Below, one piece after another: positions 15,298 through 23,248 of a DNA stretch of 23,764 nt. The position numbers and the translations under genes are program-made. The notes beneath the pieces were generated by a model. That model was not told the DNA's origin, did no database searches, and worked only from the letters and a program-made list of their open reading frames with translations. The DNA comes from a virus: the IMG/VR virus record IMGVR_UViG_3300010370_000248, positions 1 to 23,764 of that record, one strand, 5' to 3'. Positions within the stretch are counted from its first letter, which is position 1; the number at the start of each line of letters is the position of its first letter.

Positions 15298-16701
15298 ATG
15301 TTCCAAGCCGAGCATCTGCAGGAAAAGTGGGCACCACTCCTCAACTATGAGGGTCTTGATCCAATCAAAGATTCCCATCGTAGAGCAGTAACCGCAATCC
15401 TGCTGGAAAACCAAGAAAAATTCCTTAGAGAAGAATCAGCATTCCAGTCTGGCATGAGCCTGATGGAATCACCAACCAACAGCGGTAACGTTGCTGGCGC
15501 ACAAGGTGGTTTCGGTGGCACTGCCGGTAACACTGTTGCTGGTTTCGATCCCGTTCTGATCTCACTGATCAGACGTTCAATGCCAAATCTGGTCGCATAT
15601 GATCTGGCTGGTGTTCAGCCAATGTCTGGTCCTACTGGACTGATCTTTGCAATGCGTTCCAGATATACCAATCAGTCTGGAACTGAAGCATTCTACGACG
15701 AAGCAAACACCACCTTCTCGGGCACCGATGCTGGTTTCGATACCACTCTGACCCGTGACTTTGCTGACGTTAATGCTGGTATCGGTACTACCATTCAGTC
15801 TGGTACTAACCCATCAGTTCTGAACCCTGTTGGAACTGCAACCTCAACCGCATATAACGTCGGTCAAGGTATGCCAACGGGTGATGCAGAAGCACTCGAT
15901 GATGGTACTAATGCATTCAACCAGATGGCTTTCTCGATTGAGAAAGTCACTGTTACTGCAAAGTCAAGAGCACTGAAGGCCGAGTACTCACTCGAACTTG
16001 CTCAAGACCTTAAGGCAATTCACGGTCTTAATGCAGAAGCTGAGTTGGCAAATATTCTGTCAACTGAGATTCTTGCTGAAATCAACCGTGAAGTTATCAG
16101 AACCATCTATAAGGTTGCTGAGCAAGGTGCTGCTGTTAACGTAGCAACTCCTGGTGTATTTGACCTTGACGTTGACTCCAACGGTCGTTGGTCGGTTGAG
16201 AAGTTCAAGGGTCTTCTGTTCCAAATCGAGCGTGATGCAAACGCAATTGCACAAAGAACTCGTAGAGGAAAGGGCAACATCATCCTGTGTTCTGCTGACG
16301 TTGCTTCAGCACTAACCATGGCTGGTGTTCTCGATTACACCCCTGCTCTAAATGCAAACCTGAACGTTGATGATACCGGCAATACTTTTGCTGGTGTTCT
16401 GTCAGGTAAGTATAGAGTTTACATCGACCCATATTCTGCAAACGTTGCTGCTAACCAGTACTACGTTGTTGGATATAAGGGTGCTAATCCTTATGATGCA
16501 GGTCTCTTCTACTGCCCATACGTTCCTCTCCAAATGGTTCGTGCCGTTGGTGAGAACTCCTTCCAGCCTAAGATTGGCTTTAAGACCCGTTATGGTCTTG
16601 TTGCTAACCCATTTGCTGAAGGAACCACTCAGGGTCTTGGCAGACTTCAAGTTAACGCAAACCGTTACTACAGAAGAGTACAGGTTAAAAATCTTATGTG
16701 A
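15298..16701 (+). CDS. 23: Major capsid protein
   Basis: Homologue of T4 gp23, which forms the hexamers of the head shell and is trimmed by gp21. It has 467 residues against 521 in T4, the usual cyanophage length. The N-terminal region (LQEKWAPLLNYEGLDPIKDS, then ILLENQEKFLREE) matches the precursor delta-domain. A core stretch reads PVLISLIRRSMPNLVAYDLAGVQPMSGPTGLIFAMRSRY, with MAFSIEKVTVTAKSRALKAEYSLELAQDLKAIHGL further on. The C-terminus FQPKIGFKTRYGLVANPFAE is conserved. Codons are visibly more G/C-ending than in neighbouring genes, as expected for a highly expressed gene. A terminator follows it. Confidence 0.97.
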   Translation: MFQAEHLQEKWAPLLNYEGLDPIKDSHRRAVTAILLENQEKFLREESAFQSGMSLMESPTNSGNVAGAQGGFGGTAGNTVAGFDPVLISLIRRSMPNLVAYDLAGVQPMSGPTGLIFAMRSRYTNQSGTEAFYDEANTTFSGTDAGFDTTLTRDFADVNAGIGTTIQSGTNPSVLNPVGTATSTAYNVGQGMPTGDAEALDDGTNAFNQMAFSIEKVTVTAKSRALKAEYSLELAQDLKAIHGLNAEAELANILSTEILAEINREVIRTIYKVAEQGAAVNVATPGVFDLDVDSNGRWSVEKFKGLLFQIERDANAIAQRTRRGKGNIILCSADVASALTMAGVLDYTPALNANLNVDDTGNTFAGVLSGKYRVYIDPYSANVAANQYYVVGYKGANPYDAGLFYCPYVPLQMVRAVGENSFQPKIGFKTRYGLVANPFAEGTTQGLGRLQVNANRYYRRVQVKNLM

Positions 16702-16724
16702 TCTAATTCACAGAGTTTATTCAG

Positions 16725-16749
16725 AGGGTCCTTCGGGACCCTTTTTTTT
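16725..16749 (+). terminator. Intrinsic terminator after the major capsid gene
   Basis: The 7-base-pair stem AGGGTCC/GGACCCT (16725-16731 with 16736-16742) is closed by a stable TTCG tetraloop and followed by an unbroken T-run to 16749. It is 23 bases downstream of the gene 23 stop and separates the head cluster from gene 3. It may also protect the 3' end of capsid mRNA. Confidence 0.93.
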
Positions 16750-16750
16750 A

Positions 16751-16758
16751 TCTAAATA
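16751..16758 (+). promoter_or_regulatory. Candidate late promoter of gene 3 (TCTAAATA)
   Basis: TCTAAATA keeps the TAAATA core of the late consensus and begins one base after the terminator T-run. Only nine bases separate it from the gene 3 ATG at 16768, so a transcript from here would have almost no leader. There is no Shine-Dalgarno sequence. Function is inferred. Confidence 0.45.
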
Positions 16759-16767
16759 ATTTAAAAA

Positions 16768-17331
16768 ATGGCAGTATCAAACGCATATAAAAATCAGATA
16801 CAGAATAGAAATTTTCTGTCTCCTGTTGGATTTAAGTTCACTTTAAATAGAGCACCAAAAGTTGCATTTTTTGGAAATTCTGCAAATATTCCAGGAATGA
16901 CTTTAGGTATTGCAAATCAACCAACTTATCTTAAGGACATTCCAACTCCCGGAGACAAGATTGAATTTGAGGATTTTACCATCAGATTTATGGTAGATGA
17001 GGATCTAGAAAATTATATGGAAATACAAAACTGGATTAGAGGTCTTGGATATCCAGAAAGTTTGGAGCAAATATACGATTTGCAAAATGAGAAAAAATAT
17101 ATAAATTCGTCGGATACTAAGTTAATGAACATTTATTCCGATGCAACTTTAACTGTAATGACAAGCAATCAGAATACTAATTTTAATGTAAAATTTTCAG
17201 ATCTTTGGCCTTACTCTCTATCAGCACTTCAGTTTGATGCTACAGATACTGATATAGAATACTTTACTGCAGAGGCAACTTTCAAGTATACTATCTACAA
17301 TATAACCGATTCAAGTGGAAATAATTTATGA
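16768..17331 (+). CDS. 3: Tail completion / sheath stabiliser protein, gp3-like
   Basis: A 187-residue protein in the slot right after gene 23 where cyanophages carry the gene 3 homologue (T4 gp3 is 176 residues). Gp3 caps the tail tube at its head-proximal end. The sequence resembles tube-type proteins: SPVGFKFTLNRAPKVAFFGNS, then NIPGMTLG, then DFTIRFMVDEDLENYMEIQNWI, ending with beta-rich FTAEATFKYTIYNI. Assignment rests on gene order, size and this tube-like pattern. It overlaps uvsY as ATGA. It is preceded by a late-type promoter and lacks a ribosome site. Confidence 0.85.
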   Translation: MAVSNAYKNQIQNRNFLSPVGFKFTLNRAPKVAFFGNSANIPGMTLGIANQPTYLKDIPTPGDKIEFEDFTIRFMVDEDLENYMEIQNWIRGLGYPESLEQIYDLQNEKKYINSSDTKLMNIYSDATLTVMTSNQNTNFNVKFSDLWPYSLSALQFDATDTDIEYFTAEATFKYTIYNITDSSGNNL

Positions 17332-17765
17332 CGTTTGACCTTGACACTATTCAGAAAATGTGGGAAGAGGATTCCCGAATTGATCCAGATAATTTACATA
17401 CAGAGTCTTTAAATATTCCAATTTTGCATTCAAAATATTTTGATATTTACAATAATATTATTCTTTTGAAGAAAAAGGCAGAACAGCAGAGAAAAAATAT
17501 TAGACATGATAGATATGAATATTACACTGGAAAATCGGATCCAGATGTTTATGTAGAAAATCCATTTCCCAAAAAAATTCGTGATAAAGAAACACTCCAA
17601 AAATATTTGGATGCGGACGAAAAATTATCTCAGGTTTGTCTTAAAATTGACTACTATGAAACTATGCTAAATTATATTGAGAGCATTCTCAAAATGATTC
17701 AAAATAGAACTTATCAAATAAAGAATGCGATCGAAGTAATTAAGTTCCAAGCAGGTTATGGTTAA
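17328..17765 (+). CDS. uvsY: Recombination mediator UvsY
   Basis: Homologue of T4 UvsY, which loads the UvsX recombinase onto gp32-coated single strands. It has 145 residues against 137 in T4. Characteristic features are the acidic start FDLDTIQKMWEEDSRID, the IPILHSKYFDIY motif (LHSKY at 33-37), and a helical C-terminus (IDYYETMLNYIESILKMIQ, then TYQIKNAIEVIKFQAG). It overlaps gene 3 by four bases and uvsW by eight, so the three are translated from one message. No UvsX gene lies in this window. Confidence 0.93.
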   Translation: MTFDLDTIQKMWEEDSRIDPDNLHTESLNIPILHSKYFDIYNNIILLKKKAEQQRKNIRHDRYEYYTGKSDPDVYVENPFPKKIRDKETLQKYLDADEKLSQVCLKIDYYETMLNYIESILKMIQNRTYQIKNAIEVIKFQAGYG

Positions 17766-19239
17766 TAATGCGGATTTGGTGATTTCTAAATCAAACGAAG
17801 TTTTTTTAAAGATACAAACACAACCCCATATTGAGTATGAACTAAGGGATCATTTCAAATTTGAAGTTCCAAATGCAAAGTTCATGCCTCAATATAGGGG
17901 AAAGAATTGGAACGGAGAAATACATCTTTTTGACATGAGATCTAAACAAATTTATGTTGGTCTTTTGGATAAAATTGTATCTTTTTGCAATCAGTATGGA
18001 TATAATTATAAATTTGAAACAAATAAATTTTACGGATTACCCTTCGAAGTAAATGAAGAAATATCTTATGAGGGTGTAAAAGATTATATGAAATCTATTT
18101 GTGCTCATTCTCCGCGGGAGTATCAAGTAGAGGGAGTATACGATGCTCTAAGGCATAATAGAAAGCTATTGATAAGCCCCACAGCCTCAGGAAAATCCTT
18201 GATGATTTATTCCCTTGTAAGGTATTATGTAGATAAAGGACAAAAAATTCTCTTAGTTGTTCCAACGACATCTCTGGTAGAGCAGATGTACAAGGATTTT
18301 TTAGATTATGGTTGGGATGCTGAGTCATATTGTCACAGGATTTATTCTGGTAGGGAAAAAACTAATGAACATTCTGTTACAATTACAACTTGGCAATCGG
18401 TATATAAGTTAGAACGTTCTTTCTTTGAAGATTATGGTGTAATCATAGGCGATGAAGCACATTTATTCAAGAGCAAGTCTTTGATACAAATCATGTCAAA
18501 GTTACATCATGCAAAATTTAGATTTGGATTTACCGGAACTTTAGATGGAACTCAAACTCACAAATGGGTTTTAGAAGGATTGTTTGGTCCATCATATAAA
18601 GTTACAAAAACTTCGGAGTTAATGGAGCAAGGACATCTTTCTCAATTAGATATCCAATGTCTTGTTCTTAAACATCCACCACATAAGTTTGAAACTTATG
18701 AAGACGAAATTCAATATTTAATTTCTCACGAGCAACGAAATAAATTTATTACTAATTTATCTTTAGATCTTAAGGGAAACACTCTTGTTTTGTTTAGTAG
18801 GGTTGAGTCGCATGGGGCAATCTTATTTGAAAGAATAAATACTAACAAGCGAGATGATCGTAAAGTATTTTTTGTTCATGGTGGAGTTGATGCTGAAGAA
18901 AGAGAATTAGTTAGAGAAATTACAGAAAGGGAAAATAATGCAATTATTGTTGCTTCTTATGGCACTTTTAGCACTGGCATCAATATTAAAAATCTTCACA
19001 ATGTAATATTTGCATCTCCAAGTAAATCTAGAATTAGAAATTTGCAATCTATAGGAAGAGTGCTTAGAAAAGGAAAAAACAAAACAAGAGCAGTTCTTTA
19101 TGATATATCCGATGATTGCACATTTAAGTCAAGAAAAAATTACACTTTAAATCATTTGATAGAGAGAATTAAGACATATAATGAAGAGAATTTTAATTAT
19201 GAAATAATCACTATTCAACTTAAGACAAATGGGAATTGA
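17758..19239 (+). CDS. uvsW: RNA-DNA and DNA helicase UvsW
   Basis: Homologue of T4 UvsW, a superfamily 2 helicase that unwinds R-loops and branched DNA and helps switch replication from origin to recombination mode. It has 493 residues against 503 in T4. Motifs: Q-like SPREYQVEGVYDAL at 118-131, Walker A PTASGKS at 141-147, DEAH at 232-235, GFTGT at 257-261, ASYGTFSTGIN at 399-409 and QSIGRVLRKG at 430-439. Residues 1-110 form the UvsW-specific N-terminal domain. It overlaps uvsY by eight bases and the next gene by eleven. Confidence 0.96.
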   Translation: MVNNADLVISKSNEVFLKIQTQPHIEYELRDHFKFEVPNAKFMPQYRGKNWNGEIHLFDMRSKQIYVGLLDKIVSFCNQYGYNYKFETNKFYGLPFEVNEEISYEGVKDYMKSICAHSPREYQVEGVYDALRHNRKLLISPTASGKSLMIYSLVRYYVDKGQKILLVVPTTSLVEQMYKDFLDYGWDAESYCHRIYSGREKTNEHSVTITTWQSVYKLERSFFEDYGVIIGDEAHLFKSKSLIQIMSKLHHAKFRFGFTGTLDGTQTHKWVLEGLFGPSYKVTKTSELMEQGHLSQLDIQCLVLKHPPHKFETYEDEIQYLISHEQRNKFITNLSLDLKGNTLVLFSRVESHGAILFERINTNKRDDRKVFFVHGGVDAEERELVREITERENNAIIVASYGTFSTGINIKNLHNVIFASPSKSRIRNLQSIGRVLRKGKNKTRAVLYDISDDCTFKSRKNYTLNHLIERIKTYNEENFNYEIITIQLKTNGN

Positions 19240-19627
19240 AGAAGATTTTTATGCAACACTTAAATTAAAAACCGGTGAAGAAGTATTTGCAAAAGTTGCA
19301 GCTTCTGAAGAGGAAGATCGTACATTATTAATAGTTACAAATCCAATTATTGTTGCTGAAATTAAAGGAAAAACAGGTTCTGTCATGGGATATAAGATAG
19401 AACCTTGGTTAAAGACAACAACTGAAGATATGTTTATTATTAATCTAGAAGATGTTCTAACAATGAGTGAATCTTCCGACATTGAAATGATTTCTATGTA
19501 TCAAACTTATTGTAGAGAAAGTGATAAAACAAGAAATAATCAAGCAAAGATATCTCGCAAAATGGGATACCTTGCCAATGTAAATGATGCAAAAGAGATC
19601 TTAGAAAAACTCTTTAAGAATAGCTAG
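19229..19627 (+). CDS. Unknown protein downstream of uvsW, possibly Sm-like
   Basis: A 132-residue protein starting eleven bases inside the end of uvsW. Residues about 8-75 look like a small beta-barrel: FYATLKLKTGEEVFAKVAAS, then RTLLIVTNPIIVAEI, then MFIINLEDVLTMSES. The pattern 'strand, GE-turn, strand, NP, strand' recalls Sm/Lsm-type barrels, but no diagnostic RNA-binding residue can be fixed by eye. The C-terminal third is helical and basic (DKTRNNQAKISRKMGYLANV). Translational coupling to uvsW suggests a role in replication/recombination or RNA handling; this is inference. Confidence 0.75.
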   Translation: MGIEEDFYATLKLKTGEEVFAKVAASEEEDRTLLIVTNPIIVAEIKGKTGSVMGYKIEPWLKTTTEDMFIINLEDVLTMSESSDIEMISMYQTYCRESDKTRNNQAKISRKMGYLANVNDAKEILEKLFKNS

Positions 19628-19649
19628 AGTCTCATCTTCAAACCCAACA

Positions 19650-19678
19650 AAGGTATTCTACACATTATTTGATACCTT
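19650..19678. repeat. Inverted repeat at the gp55 promoter
   Basis: AAGGTAT (19650-19656) and ATACCTT (19672-19678) form a perfect 7-base dyad around a 15-base spacer, and the right arm overlaps the -35 box of the gp55 promoter. The arm centres are 22 bases apart, about two helical turns. There is no T-run, so a terminator is unlikely. It is a possible operator, but the length is compatible with chance in AT-rich DNA. Confidence 0.4.
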
Positions 19679-19705
19679 GTCAACTATTTGGATAAGTGCT
19701 ATAAT
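19677..19705 (+). promoter_or_regulatory. Sigma-70-type promoter of gene 55, extended -10
   Basis: The -35 box is TTGTCA (19677-19682) and the -10 box is a perfect TATAAT (19700-19705), with a 17-base spacer. TG at 19697-19698 makes it an extended -10. It lies in the largest gap of the window (102 bases), 24 bases before the gp55 ATG. The predicted start site, near 19712, would leave a leader of about 18 bases. It should be read by unmodified host RNA polymerase. Confidence 0.85.
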
Positions 19706-19729
19706 TCATACATATTATGAGATAACCTA

Positions 19730-20224
19730 ATGATAACTACAGCAGTTATGACCAAGAGAAAAAGGTCAGAGCATTACGTAAACAATAAAGAATTTCTTGC
19801 AGCACTGATTAAATATCGTGAAGATGTGGAAATTGCCAAAATTAAAGGCAATCCAAAACCACAAATTCCCAGGTATGTTGGAGAGTGCTTTTTAAAGATT
19901 GCAAATCATTTATCATTTAAACCAAACTTTGTCAACTACATGTTCAAAGATGATATGATTTGTGATGGTATTGAAAATTGTGTTCAGTATATTCATAACT
20001 TTAATCCAGAGAAATCTCAGAATCCATTTGCTTACTTCACTCAAATTATTCACTACGCATTTTTGAGACGCATTCAGAAGGAGAAGAAGCAACTAGAAAT
20101 TAAGAACAAGATTCTAGAAAGAACTGGATTTGATCAGGTGTTCGAGAGTGGGAATGTTGACGGATCAGATTACTCCGACTATAATTCTATTAAGGATGCA
20201 GTACACTCTAAACTCCGTTACTGA
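19730..20224 (+). CDS. 55: Sigma factor for late transcription
   Basis: Homologue of T4 gp55, the small sigma-like factor that brings host RNA polymerase to TATAAATA late promoters. It has 164 residues against 185 in T4. The part resembling sigma region 2 spans about 73-120 (DDMICDGIENCVQYIHNFNP, then NPFAYFTQIIHYAFLRRIQKEKKQ). A second in-frame ATG at 19748 (MTKRKRSEHYVNNKEFLAAL) is an equally plausible start; neither has a good ribosome site. A strong sigma-70-type promoter precedes it. The next gene starts on the base after its stop. The late-type promoters seen before the virion genes in this window are its likely targets. Confidence 0.93.
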   Translation: MITTAVMTKRKRSEHYVNNKEFLAALIKYREDVEIAKIKGNPKPQIPRYVGECFLKIANHLSFKPNFVNYMFKDDMICDGIENCVQYIHNFNPEKSQNPFAYFTQIIHYAFLRRIQKEKKQLEIKNKILERTGFDQVFESGNVDGSDYSDYNSIKDAVHSKLRY

Positions 20225-21265
20225 ATGAAAGTAGCAATTATTACAGACCAACATTTTGGTGCAAGAAAGAATTCCAAACTCTTTCATGATTATTTTCTAA
20301 AATTCTACAATGATATATTTTTCCCAACACTCGAAGAGCATGGGATTACTACTGTTGTAGATATGGGAGATACTTTTGATAGTCGCAAAGGAATTGACTT
20401 TTCTGCACTATCCTGGGCTAAAAATAATTACTATGACTGTCTTCACGAAATGGGAGTGAAGGTTCATACGATCGTAGGAAATCATACTGCATACTATAAG
20501 AACACTAACAATGTAAATGCAGTTGATTTGCTTTTACGTGAGTATGATAATGTGACTGTATATTCGGAACCAACCGAAGTGATGTTGGGACAACTACCAA
20601 CTCTTTTTATTCCATGGATTAATCAAGAAAATGAGGAAAAAACTCTCAAACTTATTCAAAAGACAACTTGCCCGTGTGCGATGGGGCATCTTGAACTCCA
20701 AGGATTTAGAGTTAATAACCAAATCATCATGGAGCATGGTTTGGAGAGCAAATTATTTGAGAAGTTCGAACGTGTCTTCTCGGGACACTATCACACTAGA
20801 TCAAACAACGGGACTGTCTTTTATCTAGGAAATCCTTATGAATTGTATTGGAATGATGTAAATGATACTAGAGGATTTACTATCTTTGATACTGAAACTT
20901 TAGAACATATTCCAATCAATAATTCTTATAGAATGTTTCATAGTATTTACTATGAAGATACTGATTACCAAACATTTGATACTCGTGAGTATCAAAATAA
21001 AATTGTTAGAGTAATTGTTCGTAAGAAAACAGATCTTAAAAGGTTTGAAAAATTTATTGATAAACTTTATAGTTCAAATGTTGCCGAATTAAAAGTTGTA
21101 GAAAACTTTCAAATTCAAGAAAATGAAGATTTTGAAGCATTTGAATCTGAAGATACACTTTCTATCTTAAATAGATATGTACAGGAAGCAGAGATTGAAC
21201 TAGATAAATCCATTGTTCAAAAACTCATCTCCGAAGTATATCAAGAGGCTTGCGAATTAGTGTAG
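20225..21265 (+). CDS. 47: Recombination endonuclease subunit, Mre11-like
   Basis: Homologue of T4 gp47, the nuclease partner of gp46, which resects DNA ends for recombination-dependent replication and host DNA breakdown. It has 346 residues against 339 in T4. Metallophosphoesterase motifs are in order: D8-x-H10 (ITDQHFG), G48-D49...D52 (MGDTFD), G85-N86-H87, H155 (MGHLE) and G187-H188-x-H190 (SGHYH). All metal-binding positions appear present. The ATG directly abuts the gp55 stop, and one base separates its own stop from the next gene. Confidence 0.96.
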   Translation: MKVAIITDQHFGARKNSKLFHDYFLKFYNDIFFPTLEEHGITTVVDMGDTFDSRKGIDFSALSWAKNNYYDCLHEMGVKVHTIVGNHTAYYKNTNNVNAVDLLLREYDNVTVYSEPTEVMLGQLPTLFIPWINQENEEKTLKLIQKTTCPCAMGHLELQGFRVNNQIIMEHGLESKLFEKFERVFSGHYHTRSNNGTVFYLGNPYELYWNDVNDTRGFTIFDTETLEHIPINNSYRMFHSIYYEDTDYQTFDTREYQNKIVRVIVRKKTDLKRFEKFIDKLYSSNVAELKVVENFQIQENEDFEAFESEDTLSILNRYVQEAEIELDKSIVQKLISEVYQEACELV

Positions 21266-21266
21266 A

Positions 21267-21536
21267 ATGTTTATCCTAACAATCAATGGAAGAGAGGACG
21301 AAGGTGCATATTCAGTAGTCAACGAAGATGGGAATCAAGTCCTGTATTTGTTTGAAGAAGAGGATGATGCTGCTCGTTTTGCCATGATGTTAGAAGAAGA
21401 CGACTATCCTGAAATGCATGTAATGGAAATTGATAGTGATCTACTCGTAAATGTTTGTGAAATGCATGGACATGAGTATGTTATCATTACACCTAATGAC
21501 ATTGTGATTCCCCCCAAAGAAAATGATATTGTTTGA
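21267..21536 (+). CDS. DUF3110-like small acidic protein
   Basis: An 89-residue acidic protein between the two recombination nuclease genes. The pattern QVLYLFEEEDDAARFAMMLE, then EDDYPEMHVMEID, then VCEMHGHEYVIITPNDIVIPPKEND resembles the cyanobacterial and plastid family DUF3110, which I recall as sharing LFE-x-EDDA-x-RF, ML-x3-D-x-P, a Cys in the second half and a PP near the end. The function of the family is unknown. It starts one base after gene 47 and overlaps gene 46 by 14 bases, so it is co-translated with both. It may be a host-derived gene or an accessory factor of the gp46/47 complex. Confidence 0.8.
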   Translation: MFILTINGREDEGAYSVVNEDGNQVLYLFEEEDDAARFAMMLEEDDYPEMHVMEIDSDLLVNVCEMHGHEYVIITPNDIVIPPKENDIV

Positions 21537-23235
21537 AAAAATCCGTTGGAAGAACTTTCTTTCTACTGGAAATCAATTCACTGAAGTTGAACTGAATAAA
21601 AACTCAACCACTCTAATTGTGGGGAATAATGGAGCAGGCAAGAGTACAATTCTTGATGCTCTCTGTTTTGTGTTGTTTGGTAAGGCTTTTCGTAAGATCA
21701 ACAAACCTCAACTCATCAACACAACAAATGAGAAGGATTGTCTTGTTGAGATTGAATTAAAGATTGGTTCTACTGACTGGATGATTCGTCGTGGAATCAA
21801 ACCAAATATCTTTGAGATCTATCGCAACGGATCTGTTCTGGATCAAAGTTCTTCTGCGATTGATCAACAGAAGTATCTTGAGCAATCCATTCTCAAGATG
21901 AACTATAAGTCATTCACTCAGATTGTGATTCTGGGTAGCAGTAACTTTGTTCCGTTCATGCAACTCACTGCTGCAAGCCGTAGAGAAGTGATTGAAGATC
22001 TTCTGGATATTAAGATTTTCTCATCGATGAATGTGATCATCAAAGAAAAAATTCGTTCTCTGAAAGAAGAAATCCGCACTCTTGAACTGAAGAAAGAGTC
22101 GGTGAAAGATAAAGTTGAGATGCAGAAAAACTTTATTGAAGAGTTGGAGAATCTTGGCAATGCCAATGTAAATGCCAATAAAGAAAAGATTACCGATTGT
22201 GAAAAGGAAATTGGTGATTATATGAAGGAAAACGAGACTATTGAGGAACCTCTTCGGGCACTTATTCGAGAACAGGATGAAATTACTGGATATGCTGAGA
22301 AACTTAAAAAACTTGGACAACTGAAAGGCAAGATCTCTCAGAAAGTATCTACAATTACCAAAGAACATAAGTTCTTCATGGAAAATACGGTTTGTCCTAC
22401 ATGCACCCAATCAATTGAGGAAGATTTTCGGTTAAATAGAATTAAGAGTGCTCAAGATAACGCAAAGGAGTTGCAATCTGGTTACAAAGAACTAGAGGAG
22501 GCAATTAAAAAGGAAGAAGAACGAGAGCACAAATTTAATACTCTATCTAAAGAGATTTCGAAACTAACGAATGGCATTTCTCAAAATAATATTAGGATTA
22601 ACGGATTACGGAAACAAATCCAAAATCTTGAAAAAGAAATTCAAGTTCTTACCGAGAACCTTGCAAACCGAAATTCTGAACATGAAAAACTAGAACAATT
22701 TAAGAGTGATCTAAAATCAGTATATGATGATCTGTCTGGAAAGAAAGATTTGATTCAGTATCATGACTTTTCGTATTCTCTATTGAAAGATAGTGGTGTA
22801 AAATCCAAAATCATTAAAAAGTATCTGCCACTGATTAATCAGCAAGTTAATCGGTATCTGCAAATGTTGGATTTCTACATCAACTTTACTTTAGATGAAG
22901 AGTTTAATGAAACTGTACAATCTCCAATTCATGAAGACTTTTCTTATTCTTCTTTCAGTGAAGGTGAAAAACAAAGAATTGACCTAGCACTATTATTCAC
23001 TTGGAGGGAAGTTGCCAAGTTTAAAAATTCAACCAACACGAATCTTTTGATTCTTGATGAGGTGTTTGATTCCTCTCTAGATGGACTTGGAACTGAAGAT
23101 TTTATTAAAATTATTCGTTACGTTATTAAGGACTCAAATATTTTTATTATCTCTCATAAATCGGGTATGGATGACAGATTTGAAAGTGTCCTCAAGTTTG
23201 AAAAGGTAAAAGGATTTAGCCGTATGATCTCCTAG
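21523..23235 (+). CDS. 46: Recombination endonuclease subunit, Rad50/SbcC-like
   Basis: Homologue of T4 gp46, the SMC-like ATPase that works with gp47 in end resection. It has 570 residues against 560 in T4. Motifs: Walker A GNNGAGKS at 34-41, a Q-loop region near MNYKSFTQIVILG, coiled-coil arms on both sides of a zinc hook CPTC at 291-294, an ABC signature FSEGEKQR near 478-485, and Walker B LLILDE with D512/E513, followed by a D-loop and the H of ISHK. The ATG lies inside the end of the DUF3110-like gene. All key residues appear intact. Confidence 0.97.
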   Translation: MILFEKIRWKNFLSTGNQFTEVELNKNSTTLIVGNNGAGKSTILDALCFVLFGKAFRKINKPQLINTTNEKDCLVEIELKIGSTDWMIRRGIKPNIFEIYRNGSVLDQSSSAIDQQKYLEQSILKMNYKSFTQIVILGSSNFVPFMQLTAASRREVIEDLLDIKIFSSMNVIIKEKIRSLKEEIRTLELKKESVKDKVEMQKNFIEELENLGNANVNANKEKITDCEKEIGDYMKENETIEEPLRALIREQDEITGYAEKLKKLGQLKGKISQKVSTITKEHKFFMENTVCPTCTQSIEEDFRLNRIKSAQDNAKELQSGYKELEEAIKKEEEREHKFNTLSKEISKLTNGISQNNIRINGLRKQIQNLEKEIQVLTENLANRNSEHEKLEQFKSDLKSVYDDLSGKKDLIQYHDFSYSLLKDSGVKSKIIKKYLPLINQQVNRYLQMLDFYINFTLDEEFNETVQSPIHEDFSYSSFSEGEKQRIDLALLFTWREVAKFKNSTNTNLLILDEVFDSSLDGLGTEDFIKIIRYVIKDSNIFIISHKSGMDDRFESVLKFEKVKGFSRMIS

Positions 23236-23242
23236 TGGAGGT
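23227..23242 (+). promoter_or_regulatory. Hairpin hiding the ribosome site between gene 46 and the next gene
   Basis: CTCC at 23229-23232 can pair with GGAG at 23237-23240, extended by a T-G wobble and an A-T pair. The four-base loop contains the TAG stop of gene 46. The paired GGAGG is the ribosome site of the ATG at 23249. A ribosome terminating on gene 46 would open it, giving coupled translation. The stem is short. Confidence 0.35.
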
Positions 23243-23248
23243 AAAACT

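Noticed and set aside
16367-16759. 130-codon + strand frame overlapping the end of the major capsid gene
   Set aside because: It is out of frame with gene 23, runs through the terminator and has no ribosome site; the capsid frame explains the region.
22021-22410. 129-codon open frame on the minus strand inside gene 46
   Set aside because: It lies opposite a fully supported gene, has no ribosome site, and its Phe/Leu-rich composition is what the reverse complement of Lys/Glu-rich coiled-coil codons gives.
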